Positions 1 to 6,648 of a stretch of 35,230 bases of DNA are shown here, piece by piece; positions within the stretch are counted from its first letter, which is position 1, and each line of letters opens with the position of its first letter. A program made the position numbers and the translations under genes. Source of the stretch: Candidatus Limnocylindrales bacterium (GTDB taxonomy: Bacteria > Moduliflexota > Moduliflexia > Moduliflexales > JAUQPW01); NCBI GenBank assembly GCA_035559535.1, contig DATMBG010000048.1:1-35230 (forward strand), read 5' to 3'. The notes under the pieces were generated by a model. That model worked only from the letters and a program-made list of their open reading frames with translations. It ran no database searches and was not told the origin of the DNA.

Positions 1-208
1 TGCCGCCATAAAACAGAGCAAGCCCAGGGGCGGTCATCATCAAAACCAGGGCCGCTGAGGTCAGCATCCAGGCCGTATCTCCGGCACTAATTTGAGGGGG
101 AGGGGTCTCCTCGGCACTCCATGCAAAGTTCAAATTTCCAACCCCCCCTATAAAGATGAGACTTCCTAGGAGAAGGCTCATTAATCTTACAGATAATTTT
201 CCTGTCAT
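1..208 (-). CDS. amtB: Ammonium transporter AmtB, N-terminal part (runs off left edge)
   Basis: Reading the minus strand from the ATG at 208 gives 69 codons before the window ends. Residues 1 to about 30 look like a Sec signal peptide (basic start, hydrophobic core, then AWSAEE). The mature start contains [16 protein letters not shown] followed by [10 protein letters not shown], the hallmark of the first transmembrane helix of Amt/MEP/Rh ammonium channels. The family conducts ammonia/ammonium across the inner membrane. A good ribosome binding site (AAGGAGG) sits 8 bases upstream of the start. The usual neighbour glnK is not visible because the gene's downstream side is outside the window. The identity is secure; the length and integrity of the rest cannot be judged. 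Confidence 0.9.
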   Translation of the reverse strand, partial: MTGKLSVRLMSLLLGSLIFIGGVGNLNFAWSAEETPPPQISAGDTAWMLTSAALVLMMTAPGLALFYGG

Positions 209-509
209 GGGTAAAACCTCCTTAAATAATGGATAAATATTTTTTATCCCTAACTGCTGATTTTATGAGCAATGAGTATACCATATCGTTTAGAGTACGG
301 GAAATCTTGAAATTCCACCGGAAACTATGGGCTCTGGATTACCGGATCAACTCCCATTTAGAAAGAAAACTTGATTAAACTTTGTGCAATCAGGAGAGGT
401 TTAGCCTAATTTTTAGGCAATTCCTGTAAAGGTCCTTAGAACCGGGATGTTTCTAGACGGGAATTTATCCGGCTGGAAGGTATGGAAAAAACCTGTCAGG
501 CCAAAAAGA
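209..509. other. Intergenic region between amtB and the E1-like gene
   Basis: About 300 bases upstream of amtB and downstream of the E1-like gene. It holds the amtB ribosome binding site (217-223). A small hairpin, GCCTAA/TTAGGC (404-418), has no following T-run on either strand. I looked for a sigma-54 site (TGGCAC then TTGCA), as expected upstream of many nitrogen-regulated amtB genes, and saw none. I see no coding sequence here. Confidence 0.5.
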
Positions 510-1337
510 CTATTTTTTAGGCAGAACCGTTTTTTCAATCCCATCTTGCCCACAAATTGGGCACCGGGGATCTGAATAGATCTCGATGGAAAGGAGCCGG
601 TAATTTAGCTCATCGTAATAAAGGTAATAGGGGTGCTGATCCCCGGGGTTTATCAAATAGTTTACCAGTAAATTGAGTCCTATATTTGCTATGACAGCAT
701 TCAGGGTAATAACACTGGGAGAGGATAAATGGGTATTCTGAATATAACCGGTGGCCCGACGAGCCTGTTCCAGGGTTTCTGAGTATCCTTGAACTTTTAG
801 ACCCTGGCAGAGTAAACAGGGCCCTCCGGGTCTATAAAATCGAACCTGGGCCCCTTTTTCCTGAAGAGTCCCTTCGGGGGAAAGAATAATCCCAGACCCC
901 AGATCTAATAAAGGTTTTCCTTGCTGTGAGGCAAAGAGTTGCAAAGCCAGTCGGGAAAGATTATTATCTAGACCGCCAATCCAAACCTCTGGAGCAGGAA
1001 GAAGATCTTCAGTATCCAACAGGTTTTGGAGGTCGGTGGGAAAGGTTTTAACAAAGGCCTGGGGATTAAAAGAAAGGACGGTTTGTTTTAAAAACTCAAC
1101 TTTGTATTTGCCCACATCGGATTCTTGAACTCCTGGGAGCCTGTTAAAATTGGACAGTTCCACACGGTCAGGATCTATGAGAAGAAATTTGCTAAAACCC
1201 ACATGCATGGCACTTTGAACAAAGATGGCTCCAAGGCCGCCACATCCGAAAACGGCCAGGATGGTATCAAAGATTTTTTGTTGGGCCGCTTCTCCCAACC
1301 AACGAATATTTCGGTCCCACCGTTCTAAACTCAACAA
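510..1337 (-). CDS. E1/ThiF/HesA-like adenylating enzyme of a ubiquitin-like module
   Basis: 275 aa E1-like enzyme, predicted to adenylate the C-terminus of the Ubl encoded two genes upstream, in the cytoplasm. Visible ThiF-fold motifs are RWDRNIR (6-12), the nucleotide-binding loop GCGGLG (31-36), LIDPDRVELSNFNR (53-66), K77 and GLDNN (122-126). Two Cys pairs, C174/C177 and C259/C262, form the usual structural zinc site. No other cysteine occurs between 178 and 258, where ubiquitin-type E1 enzymes place the catalytic Cys, so it may act by adenylation only, like MoeB/ThiF. The start is TTG at 1337 (or the next TTG): an in-frame stop lies just upstream and no ATG is available, and the ribosome binding site is weak. 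It lies 60 bases after the E2-like gene on the same strand. Confidence 0.88.
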   Translation of the reverse strand: MLSLERWDRNIRWLGEAAQQKIFDTILAVFGCGGLGAIFVQSAMHVGFSKFLLIDPDRVELSNFNRLPGVQESDVGKYKVEFLKQTVLSFNPQAFVKTFPTDLQNLLDTEDLLPAPEVWIGGLDNNLSRLALQLFASQQGKPLLDLGSGIILSPEGTLQEKGAQVRFYRPGGPCLLCQGLKVQGYSETLEQARRATGYIQNTHLSSPSVITLNAVIANIGLNLLVNYLINPGDQHPYYLYYDELNYRLLSIEIYSDPRCPICGQDGIEKTVLPKK

Positions 1338-1397
1338 ATTATAAAGAAAGAAGAAAGAAGGCTAAATCTTCTCGTAGGATTTAACCTTCCTCTTCCC

Positions 1398-1814
1398 CTA
1401 CTGCCGCTTTCCCTGTTGGAGTTCTGCTAACTGAATGAGCAGCATTTCGATAAAAGTTAAGATGTTATCATCTGAATGCCAGACGGGATGGACGCATATC
1501 CAACACCAGCCTTTGTCTACATACCGGTTAAAGTGTGAATACTGACTATCGAAATAGTGAGGGATATCCACCCATTTCCCCTCCCGATTCATTTTTAATC
1601 CGGGACTGATATAAGCTTCCTCTAAACCAACTCCATATTGGTAAAAATCCGGGATGATAATCAATAGATTGGTCCATTTTTGATTAAACCCGGGCGGAAG
1701 TTTCACCCGATTGATCTGAACCCAGCTATAGTCGTAACTCCAGAGTACGTGATCTTTACCGTAGATTTTCTCACACAGTTCAATCTCTGTTTTCAACCGT
1801 TTGAGGTTGCGCAT
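1398..1814 (-). CDS. Prokaryotic E2-like (UBC-fold) protein
   Basis: 138 aa. I match this to the bacterial E2-like proteins usually called prokaryotic E2 family E. The match rests on the core order: a beta meander with LLIIIPDFYQ (50-59), ISPGL (69-73), an aromatic/His stretch HYF...HF (86-96), then GWCWICVHPVW (102-112) followed by SDDNILTFIEMLL (114-126). The last part resembles the W..W.RH...W...D.l.t motif that I recall for that family. C104 and C107 are the only candidate thioester cysteines near the expected place. Its position strongly supports the call: the ATG lies 5 bases after the Ubl stop codon and an E1-like gene follows. The proposed role is transfer of the activated Ubl; targets are unknown. 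Sequence divergence makes this the least certain of the three members. Confidence 0.68.
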   Translation of the reverse strand: MRNLKRLKTEIELCEKIYGKDHVLWSYDYSWVQINRVKLPPGFNQKWTNLLIIIPDFYQYGVGLEEAYISPGLKMNREGKWVDIPHYFDSQYSHFNRYVDKGWCWICVHPVWHSDDNILTFIEMLLIQLAELQQGKRQ

Positions 1815-1819
1815 AGAAC

Positions 1820-2035
1820 CTAACCAGAGGCAAAAGAACTGAGGACCTCGATCCGGGCCTGATCTTTAACCGGAATCGGATGATATTCGGGAACTCGGGT
1901 ATAGGAATCGGATTCGTCTTTAATCAGATAAATATCTTTGGTAGGGGGTATTTGAAGGGTTTTCCTTAACTCAGCTCCGGTTACTTTAGCCGGAACTTGC
2001 ACAGGATGTCCTTGCACATCGTAAAGGGTCGGCAT
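1820..2035 (-). CDS. Single-domain ubiquitin-like protein (beta-grasp, C-terminal Gly)
   Basis: 71 aa. The pattern VQGHPVQVP (8-16), VTGAELRKTLQIPP (18-31), then DIYLI (34-38) and the short strands to IEVLSSFASG resembles one unit of the multi-ubiquitin domain proteins of bacteria, in which the phrase T-G-x-E/Q-I/L marks the helix start. The chain ends in Ser-Gly directly before the stop, so a free C-terminal glycine would be ready for adenylation without proteolytic trimming. Only one beta-grasp copy is present, whereas many relatives carry several. It is followed after 5 bases by the E2-like gene and then the E1-like gene, which is the main support. ThiS/MoaD-type sulfur carriers are the alternative, but they normally end in Gly-Gly and do not pair with an E2. 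Confidence 0.72.
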   Translation of the reverse strand: MPTLYDVQGHPVQVPAKVTGAELRKTLQIPPTKDIYLIKDESDSYTRVPEYHPIPVKDQARIEVLSSFASG

Positions 2036-2051
2036 ATCAACTCAAGGACCA

Positions 2052-2109
2052 GAAGTCAGAAATCAGGGGTCAGAAGCTCCCCGGCTCCTGGCCTCTGATT
2101 TCCAACTCC
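2052..2109. repeat. Imperfect inverted repeat between membrane gene and Ubl gene
   Basis: The arm around GAAATCAGGGGTCAGAAGC (2059-2077) pairs imperfectly with GGCTCCTGGCCTCTGATTTC (2083-2102), with G-T pairs and a short loop. The word usage (CAGAAGTCAG, CAGGAGCC) resembles dispersed repeats common in environmental genomes. In the minus-strand transcript it would form a long hairpin just upstream of the Ubl start, so it could separate expression of the 147-aa gene from the Ubl-E2-E1 genes. Confidence 0.55.
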
Positions 2110-2135
2110 CTGGGTTTGCTAGGGTTTTTGGAGTT

Positions 2136-2579
2136 CTACCACCTTCCTAAAAAAGCCCTCCATTCTCGAATGGTATGATATCCCACATAACCAATAACCA
2201 AAATGAGGGCCAGAAGGAGAAGAGAGACCCAGTACACGGGATTATCTAAAAAGTGATCGTAGACGACCTTCAGGTAAAATCCTATCAAAATAAGATAGGT
2301 CACCGTTAAAAACAACATCAGCAGGTAAAGCCACCATTTATTCAGGGTTATAGCTAAAGCCCCGGATAAGATCGGAAGCCAAAGCCCTCCCCCATACCAG
2401 TTGTAAAAACCCAGTGAGCCTATGAAAAGTAAAACAGAGAGAATTTTTAATCCCCTTACCAGCATCCGAATCAGACGTGCAGATGTTCGCGGATAGGAAG
2501 AGGTAGAACGGGATGGATAAAAAGTTTCTGAAACTCCCAGGGGATTGACAGGTATCTCTCGTGACTGAACTTGTGGCAT
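2136..2579 (-). CDS. Small multi-pass membrane protein, function unknown
   Basis: 147 aa. The first 40 residues are polar and Ser/Pro/Arg-rich (SRSTSSYPRTSARLIR), probably cytoplasmic. Hydrophobic segments follow at about 43-59, 64-78, 82-104 and 115-133, giving three or four membrane helices, and the protein ends with a short basic tail. I do not recognise a family. The start is well supported by GGGAGG 12 bases upstream of the ATG and by a promoter with a perfect TTGACA. It is the first gene of the minus-strand run that continues into the Ubl-E2-E1 genes after 100 bases containing a hairpin, so cotranscription is possible but unproven. Whether it is a target, a membrane anchor or unrelated cannot be told from sequence. 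Confidence 0.65.
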   Translation of the reverse strand: MPQVQSREIPVNPLGVSETFYPSRSTSSYPRTSARLIRMLVRGLKILSVLLFIGSLGFYNWYGGGLWLPILSGALAITLNKWWLYLLMLFLTVTYLILIGFYLKVVYDHFLDNPVYWVSLLLLALILVIGYVGYHTIREWRAFLGRW

Positions 2580-2664
2580 GCTCTTAACCTCCCAAAGGGA
2601 TGAGGCAGGGTAATCAAAATCAGGTACGGCCTCCTCCCTTGTTCGTCTTTTATTCGCTTATTTA

Positions 2665-2694
2665 ATAATGGAAATAAAAGACGAAACTTGTCAA
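2665..2694 (-). promoter_or_regulatory. Sigma-70-type promoter for the 147-aa gene / Ubl-E2-E1 run
   Basis: On the minus strand, TTGACA (2694-2689) is followed after 18 bases by CATTAT (2670-2665). It lies about 85 bases upstream of the ATG of the 147-aa membrane gene. The -35 box is perfect and the -10 box matches 4 of 6. Confidence 0.5.
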
Positions 2695-2878
2695 GGGAAA
2701 AATTTAGAATTTTAAAAACAGGGGGTTTAGAAGTCAGATCCCGACAATCAAGCAAGGGTTGGCCGTTTGTAGACGAAATCTTGGGCTTAATGAAGGGGGA
2801 GAGGGTCCACAGGAAGGCAGATCGTGAGGAATTTAAACCACAAAAAGGAAAGTTTTCGATCGTCAAGCCAGGAGAAGA

Positions 2879-3100
2879 TCAGATTCCTTCCATCTCCCGG
2901 ATTTTTTCCGCCAGGAAGTTAAGTTGTTTTTGAAATTCTTCCTCAGAAGCTTCCAAATCGATAGTAACCACAGGTTTCCGCCCAACGATGCGCTTAAACC
3001 CAACATGTTCCTCTAGAATGAATTTATCCAAATCTCCTTTATAAATAAGAAGGAAACCCCCCTGAGGGTCTAAAATTTTTATAAAATCGTGTTCTCGCAA
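2879..3100 (-). CDS. Small acidic protein of unknown function
   Basis: 73 aa, no recognised family. It starts with TTG at 3100, supported by AAGGAGG 7 bases upstream; no ATG is available. The first half looks like beta strands (FIKILDPQGGFLLIYKG), the middle is basic (GFKRIVGRKP), and the C-terminal 25 residues form a charged amphipathic helix (ASEEEFQKQLNFLAEKIREME). The strong ribosome binding site and clean composition argue that it is a real gene. There is no visible operon partner within 200 bases. Confidence 0.6.
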   Translation of the reverse strand: MREHDFIKILDPQGGFLLIYKGDLDKFILEEHVGFKRIVGRKPVVTIDLEASEEEFQKQLNFLAEKIREMEGI

Positions 3101-3215
3101 AGAAATTCCTCCTTATAGCTTTGCTTCAGAATAAAAGGATCAATTAACGGTTCGGCAATTTCTCCAACAGGTTGTTAAGATTATAACCTACAAGATAAAT
3201 ACGTCAAATTATTTA

Positions 3216-3311
3216 TCATTTTTTCCTTGAAAGATTAAAAAAAGCAAAAAAGGTAAAACCGATACAAAATCCCAGGGACAATGCAACAATTATGAGGATA
3301 AGATCCATCAT
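3216..3311 (-). CDS. 31-aa single-helix membrane microprotein
   Basis: A short reading frame starts with two adjacent ATG codons (3311 and 3308). The protein begins MMDLILIIVALSLGFCIGF, continues TFFAFFNLSRKK and then stops. It is one hydrophobic helix with a basic C-terminal tail, consistent with an inner-membrane microprotein oriented by the positive-inside rule. GGGAGGG lies 5 bases upstream of the first ATG, a strong ribosome binding site. It lies in an otherwise empty 400-base gap. No family is recognised; the call rests on the ribosome binding site and the coherent membrane helix. Confidence 0.5.
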   Translation of the reverse strand: MMDLILIIVALSLGFCIGFTFFAFFNLSRKK

Positions 3312-3510
3312 ACAAACCCTCCCATGGGTAAACGGTCGGTCGGTATACAAAATTTATCCATCGACTTATCTTGCATGCTAAGATAGACCTTCAATAAAAC
3401 CTGGATAGATAGAAATGTCAAGAAAAAAATTAAAAGGAGGGAATTCAACCTTCTTCCCTCCTTTCACAAGATCAGGGAGGATTTTCCCGTTAAGGGTCAG
3501 GATGTATCGG

Positions 3511-4512
3511 CTATTCCTCGACTTTTTTAATATAACGGGCCGAAACATATCCCACACGTCCATCGGGTAACTTAACCTTATACCACTCGCCGGAAGACTG
3601 GAGAATTTCAACTTCTTCTCCTTTCTTAAGCCTGGTAAGGACCTTAAAGGTTTCCCCCTCCCCTTCTCGCACATTCAGAGTTCCGGTTTTAATATTGGTA
3701 ATTCCTTTAACGGGTTTTTTCTCTTTTCTGGGCGGTGGTGGGGCAGTTTTCTCTGAAGAGTTTGGGAGAGTGTTTTCCTTTGATTGATCGGAAACCTCGG
3801 AAGTAACCGGAGAGGGTTTTTTCTCCTCTATCTCTGCCGTGGTTTTTTCTTCTGATGGACTGGGAACTTCAGAGGGTTTTTTCTCCTTCATACCGACCCC
3901 AGAAGGGGGTTTCTCCCGGCCTGTATTAGGCTCTTCGGTTTTGGGCGGAGAGGTATCCAGGGGTCGGGCATCCAACTCTGCAACTTTTTCCAGGTCGATA
4001 TCCAGGTCTCCATGCCTGGTTTTAACCTTCATCGTTTTCGTTAAAAATTCCCCTGTGAAAACATTGCCATCGTTCATTTTCACTTTATTATTCTGTACGG
4101 TTACAACATTTCTCATATCTAAGGCCAGATCTCCATAAGGGGATCGAATTTTTAACCTGTCGAGGAAAATATCTCCTTTAATGGAAGTGCCATCCCGAAG
4201 TTGGATTTGAGCAGAACGAATGCTAGGTTCCTGGGATATTTCTGGATTCAAATTAGTCGTTGGGGGAGGAACGGTTGGAGTTGCAGAAGGGGCTACAGTT
4301 TGATCGGAAGCAGGTGAGCGACCGGTAGGTTCTTGAGTTTTTCCCTTAGGAACAGGAGATGGAATCACTTTTTTTTCTGGAGGTGGTTGGATAGCCCCTT
4401 TGTTCTCAGTAACCAAGGGAGGTTTCTTACGGCTGGCAATGAAATCCAAACCCAACAGGATAAGCACCGTGATAAGTAAAAATCCCATAGCCAGTACAAG
4501 AAGCTTTTTCAT
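3511..4512 (-). CDS. Membrane-anchored SH3b-domain protein with internal repeat
   Basis: 333 aa. A single N-terminal membrane helix (4-23) anchors it, with the rest predicted to be outside the cytoplasm. A Pro/Lys/Thr-rich linker (28-95) leads to two copies of a beta-rich repeat at about 103-139 and 143-180 (DGTSIKGDI... and DGNVFTGEF..., each closing with GDLALDM or GDLDIDL). A second Pro/Glu/Lys-rich linker (185-270) leads to a bacterial SH3 (SH3b) domain at 277-333 with the typical LNVREGEGETFKVL and EWYKVKLPDGRVGYV. SH3b domains commonly bind peptidoglycan or peptides; the exact role is unknown. A ribosome binding site GGAGG precedes the ATG, and a good promoter (TTGACA, 17, GATAGT) lies about 60 bases upstream. 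It appears monocistronic. Confidence 0.85.
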   Translation of the reverse strand: MKKLLVLAMGFLLITVLILLGLDFIASRKKPPLVTENKGAIQPPPEKKVIPSPVPKGKTQEPTGRSPASDQTVAPSATPTVPPPTTNLNPEISQEPSIRSAQIQLRDGTSIKGDIFLDRLKIRSPYGDLALDMRNVVTVQNNKVKMNDGNVFTGEFLTKTMKVKTRHGDLDIDLEKVAELDARPLDTSPPKTEEPNTGREKPPSGVGMKEKKPSEVPSPSEEKTTAEIEEKKPSPVTSEVSDQSKENTLPNSSEKTAPPPPRKEKKPVKGITNIKTGTLNVREGEGETFKVLTRLKKGEEVEILQSSGEWYKVKLPDGRVGYVSARYIKKVEE

Positions 4513-4571
4513 GCTATCCTCCAGTTTTAATAGAATTTAAAGGTTTTCTTCTGCCGGGGTTCATAGTTATC

Positions 4572-4600
4572 ACTATCTGTTAACCCAAATAAATTGTCAA
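4572..4600 (-). promoter_or_regulatory. Sigma-70-type promoter for the SH3b protein gene
   Basis: Minus strand TTGACA (4600-4595), a 17-base spacer, then GATAGT (4577-4572). It lies 60 bases from the ATG at 4512. Confidence 0.5.
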
Positions 4601-4632
4601 GGGAAGGTTTTCGGCCCTTTCCGGTATTTTAT

Positions 4633-4654
4633 ATTCAATTTTATAGAATTGAAT
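4633..4654. repeat. AT-rich 8-bp inverted repeat
   Basis: ATTCAATT and AATTGAAT flank a 6-base loop upstream of the SH3b promoter. It could be an operator or chance; nothing more can be said. Confidence 0.3.
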
Positions 4655-4795
4655 CTTCGTTCCCGGGCTTCAGCCCCATGCCTTTGACTTAAGGTTTAAA
4701 CGTTCCGGCGAGGCTTCCTTTGGGTAGCAATGATGGAATCTAAAAATCTTCGACCTGAGAGACCTGCTGCAAGGGGATCCAAGGGATCAGAGAAA

Positions 4796-5170
4796 TCATC
4801 CTTGTTTGATAAAGATATACTCAACCCCACGATTTCCTATAAAAACACTGATAAAGAAACTGATGATACTCAAAATAATAGCCCCCACCAGGGCAGACCA
4901 GAAGTCTGTAATCACAAAACCTTCTACGAGCTTAGAAGCCATCATGAGCATAAAGGCATTAACGACAAAGGTAAACAATCCGAGGGTAAGTATATTAAGG
5001 GGAAGGGTTAAAAGGAGAATGATAGGTCTCAGAAGGGCATTCAGGATTCCCAGAACCAAAGAAGCTATCAAAAGAGTTCCCAGACCCTGGATATCGATTC
5101 CCTTAACCAGCCAACTGGTCAGGCCTAAGGCGATGGCATTGATGAACCAGCGAATTAAGAATCCTCTCAT
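4796..5170 (-). CDS. Phage-holin-4-type four-helix membrane protein
   Basis: 124 aa with four hydrophobic segments at about 4-20, 28-50, 52-77 and 88-112. The phrases RGFLIRWFINAIAL, GILNALLRPIILLLTLPLN and TLGLFTFVVNAFMLM are typical of the short 'phage holin family IV / DUF360' membrane proteins, which are common chromosomal genes in many phyla and usually not part of a prophage. The function is unknown despite the name. The ribosome binding site is weak. The opposite strand is open over much of the gene but shows no family resemblance. No phage genes are nearby. Confidence 0.85.
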   Translation of the reverse strand: MRGFLIRWFINAIALGLTSWLVKGIDIQGLGTLLIASLVLGILNALLRPIILLLTLPLNILTLGLFTFVVNAFMLMMASKLVEGFVITDFWSALVGAIILSIISFFISVFIGNRGVEYIFIKQG

Positions 5171-5299
5171 AGAGATTTAAAGGGCAAGCCGGGATCCCTT
5201 AAAGGTTGGATCGGCCTTTGTCCTTTTTTTAAGATTTTATCAATTTATCGAAATATTCAAAACCATGCAAGCTCAACGGAAGCTGGCATGAAGTAGTCT

Positions 5300-6493
5300 T
5301 TATTCACTTCGACGAATATGGCAATCTTTACGTTTCAATACCTCCGGCAGGAGCTTGAGTCCGAGTCCTGGGGCCTGAGGAGGGCGGATCATTCCCTTCT
5401 CGATGGGAGGAAGGTCGGTAACCAATTGTCCATACCAGCCGTAGTAGAAGGCTCGAACGATCTCCTGGATAAAGCAGTTACGGGTATTCAGGGCCAGATG
5501 AGTTGAAGCCGTAAGTACCACAGGACCGGTACAATCATGGAAGGCCACAGGTACATGCCAGGCTTCGGCCATAGCCGCGATTTTACGTGCCTCTGACAGG
5601 CCTCCACACCAGGAGAGGTCCAGAATAATCAGACTCAAGGCATCCATTTCCAGGAGATAGCGAAAATCGGCACGTCCGCCACGGGTCTCCCCCACGGCAA
5701 TGGGGACTGTTGTAGAACGGGCCACTTCTTCAAGGCTGTGCAGATGATCCATAAAGACCGGATCTTCGACCCAAAGGGGATCATACGGCTCCAGGGCGCG
5801 GGTTATTTTTACCGCCATGGGTCGGTTCCACAGGGAATGGAGTTCGGCCATTACATCCATCTTATCTCCAACGGCTTTTCGAATCTTCTCGAAGGGTTCC
5901 AGGGCCTTTTTAAGGTCCGCTGCGGAAATATACTGACCGTTAGAGGCTTCGGCAGCATAATCGAAGGGCCAAATCTTCATTCCGGTAATACCCATCTCCA
6001 GCAGGCTGTGGGCCAGCTCATCTGCACGGTTCAAAAAAGCCTCCAGATCTTCATAAGGGCCTTCCGTAGCCCCAAGACCGAAGTTCGCCGTACCCTGGGT
6101 GGGTCGATTTTGCACATATCTATACCCTGCACAGGTATTGTAGACCCGAATACTATCCCGGATGGATCCGCCTAAAAGTTGATGGATAGGTTGATGGGTT
6201 GCCTGCCCCCATAAATCCCACAAGGCAATATCGACGGCAGACCGACCCCGCATCTCGGCACTGGTTCCTACAAATCCCACATAACCGATGAGATGGGCCT
6301 GATGCCGATCGATTTTCAAAGGATCCTGCCCAAGCAAATAAGGTGCAATAATATGATGAATGTGGGCTTCCGCCGAATGGGGACCATAAAAAGTCTCCCC
6401 TAAGCCTACGAGACCCTCATCGGTATGAATCTGGACCCACAATAAGTTTGGAAACTCTTCCACACGGATCGTTTCAATAGCGGTAATTTTCAT
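5300..6493 (-). CDS. Mandelate racemase/enolase superfamily enzyme (probable sugar-acid dehydratase)
   Basis: 397 aa, full length for the family. An N-terminal capping domain (1-125) is followed by a TIM barrel. The metal-binding acids are E217 (AELH), E243 (WVEDP) and E269 (GETRGG). An Asp-His dyad is formed by D292 (LDLSW) and H319 (AFHD), so one face of the active site carries the usual His base. The KxK motif is reduced to K173-I-W175, which excludes a standard mandelate racemase with a second-Lys base and suggests an acid-sugar dehydratase or related branch. The substrate cannot be assigned. AAGGAGAAG precedes the ATG. No sugar transporter or regulator lies adjacent. Confidence 0.85.
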   Translation of the reverse strand: MKITAIETIRVEEFPNLLWVQIHTDEGLVGLGETFYGPHSAEAHIHHIIAPYLLGQDPLKIDRHQAHLIGYVGFVGTSAEMRGRSAVDIALWDLWGQATHQPIHQLLGGSIRDSIRVYNTCAGYRYVQNRPTQGTANFGLGATEGPYEDLEAFLNRADELAHSLLEMGITGMKIWPFDYAAEASNGQYISAADLKKALEPFEKIRKAVGDKMDVMAELHSLWNRPMAVKITRALEPYDPLWVEDPVFMDHLHSLEEVARSTTVPIAVGETRGGRADFRYLLEMDALSLIILDLSWCGGLSEARKIAAMAEAWHVPVAFHDCTGPVVLTASTHLALNTRNCFIQEIVRAFYYGWYGQLVTDLPPIEKGMIRPPQAPGLGLKLLPEVLKRKDCHIRRSE

Positions 6494-6648
6494 GAACTTC
6501 TCCTTTCCTCATGGATAGTACCGGTTAATAGAAAAGTTTATCTGACTAACATGGAAGGGATTCACTCCAAACCCCCCCCCGCCGATTAACAGAACCGACC
6601 TTCCCACCTAATAGCCCTTTCCACCGGTTTTCTCAGCCTATCCGCATC

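Noticed and set aside
1820-2035. ThiS/MoaD sulfur carrier rather than a ubiquitin-like modifier
   Set aside because: It ends in Ser-Gly rather than Gly-Gly, and the adjacent E2-like gene has no role in sulfur transfer; kept only as an alternative.
2471-2866. 131-aa minus-strand frame overlapping the 147-aa gene start
   Set aside because: It has low-complexity composition and would conflict with the well-supported start and ribosome binding site of the membrane protein.
2688-2933. 81-aa plus-strand frame upstream of the 147-aa gene
   Set aside because: It overlaps the promoter of the 147-aa gene and the end of the 73-aa gene, has no ribosome binding site and no recognisable domain.
4796-5170. 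Prophage indicated by a phage-holin-like gene
   Set aside because: This family is common as a chromosomal membrane protein and no other phage gene is near.
4806-5180. Plus-strand 124-aa open frame antisense to the holin-like gene
   Set aside because: It is basic and irregular, lacks a family pattern, and mirrors a clear four-helix membrane protein on the minus strand.
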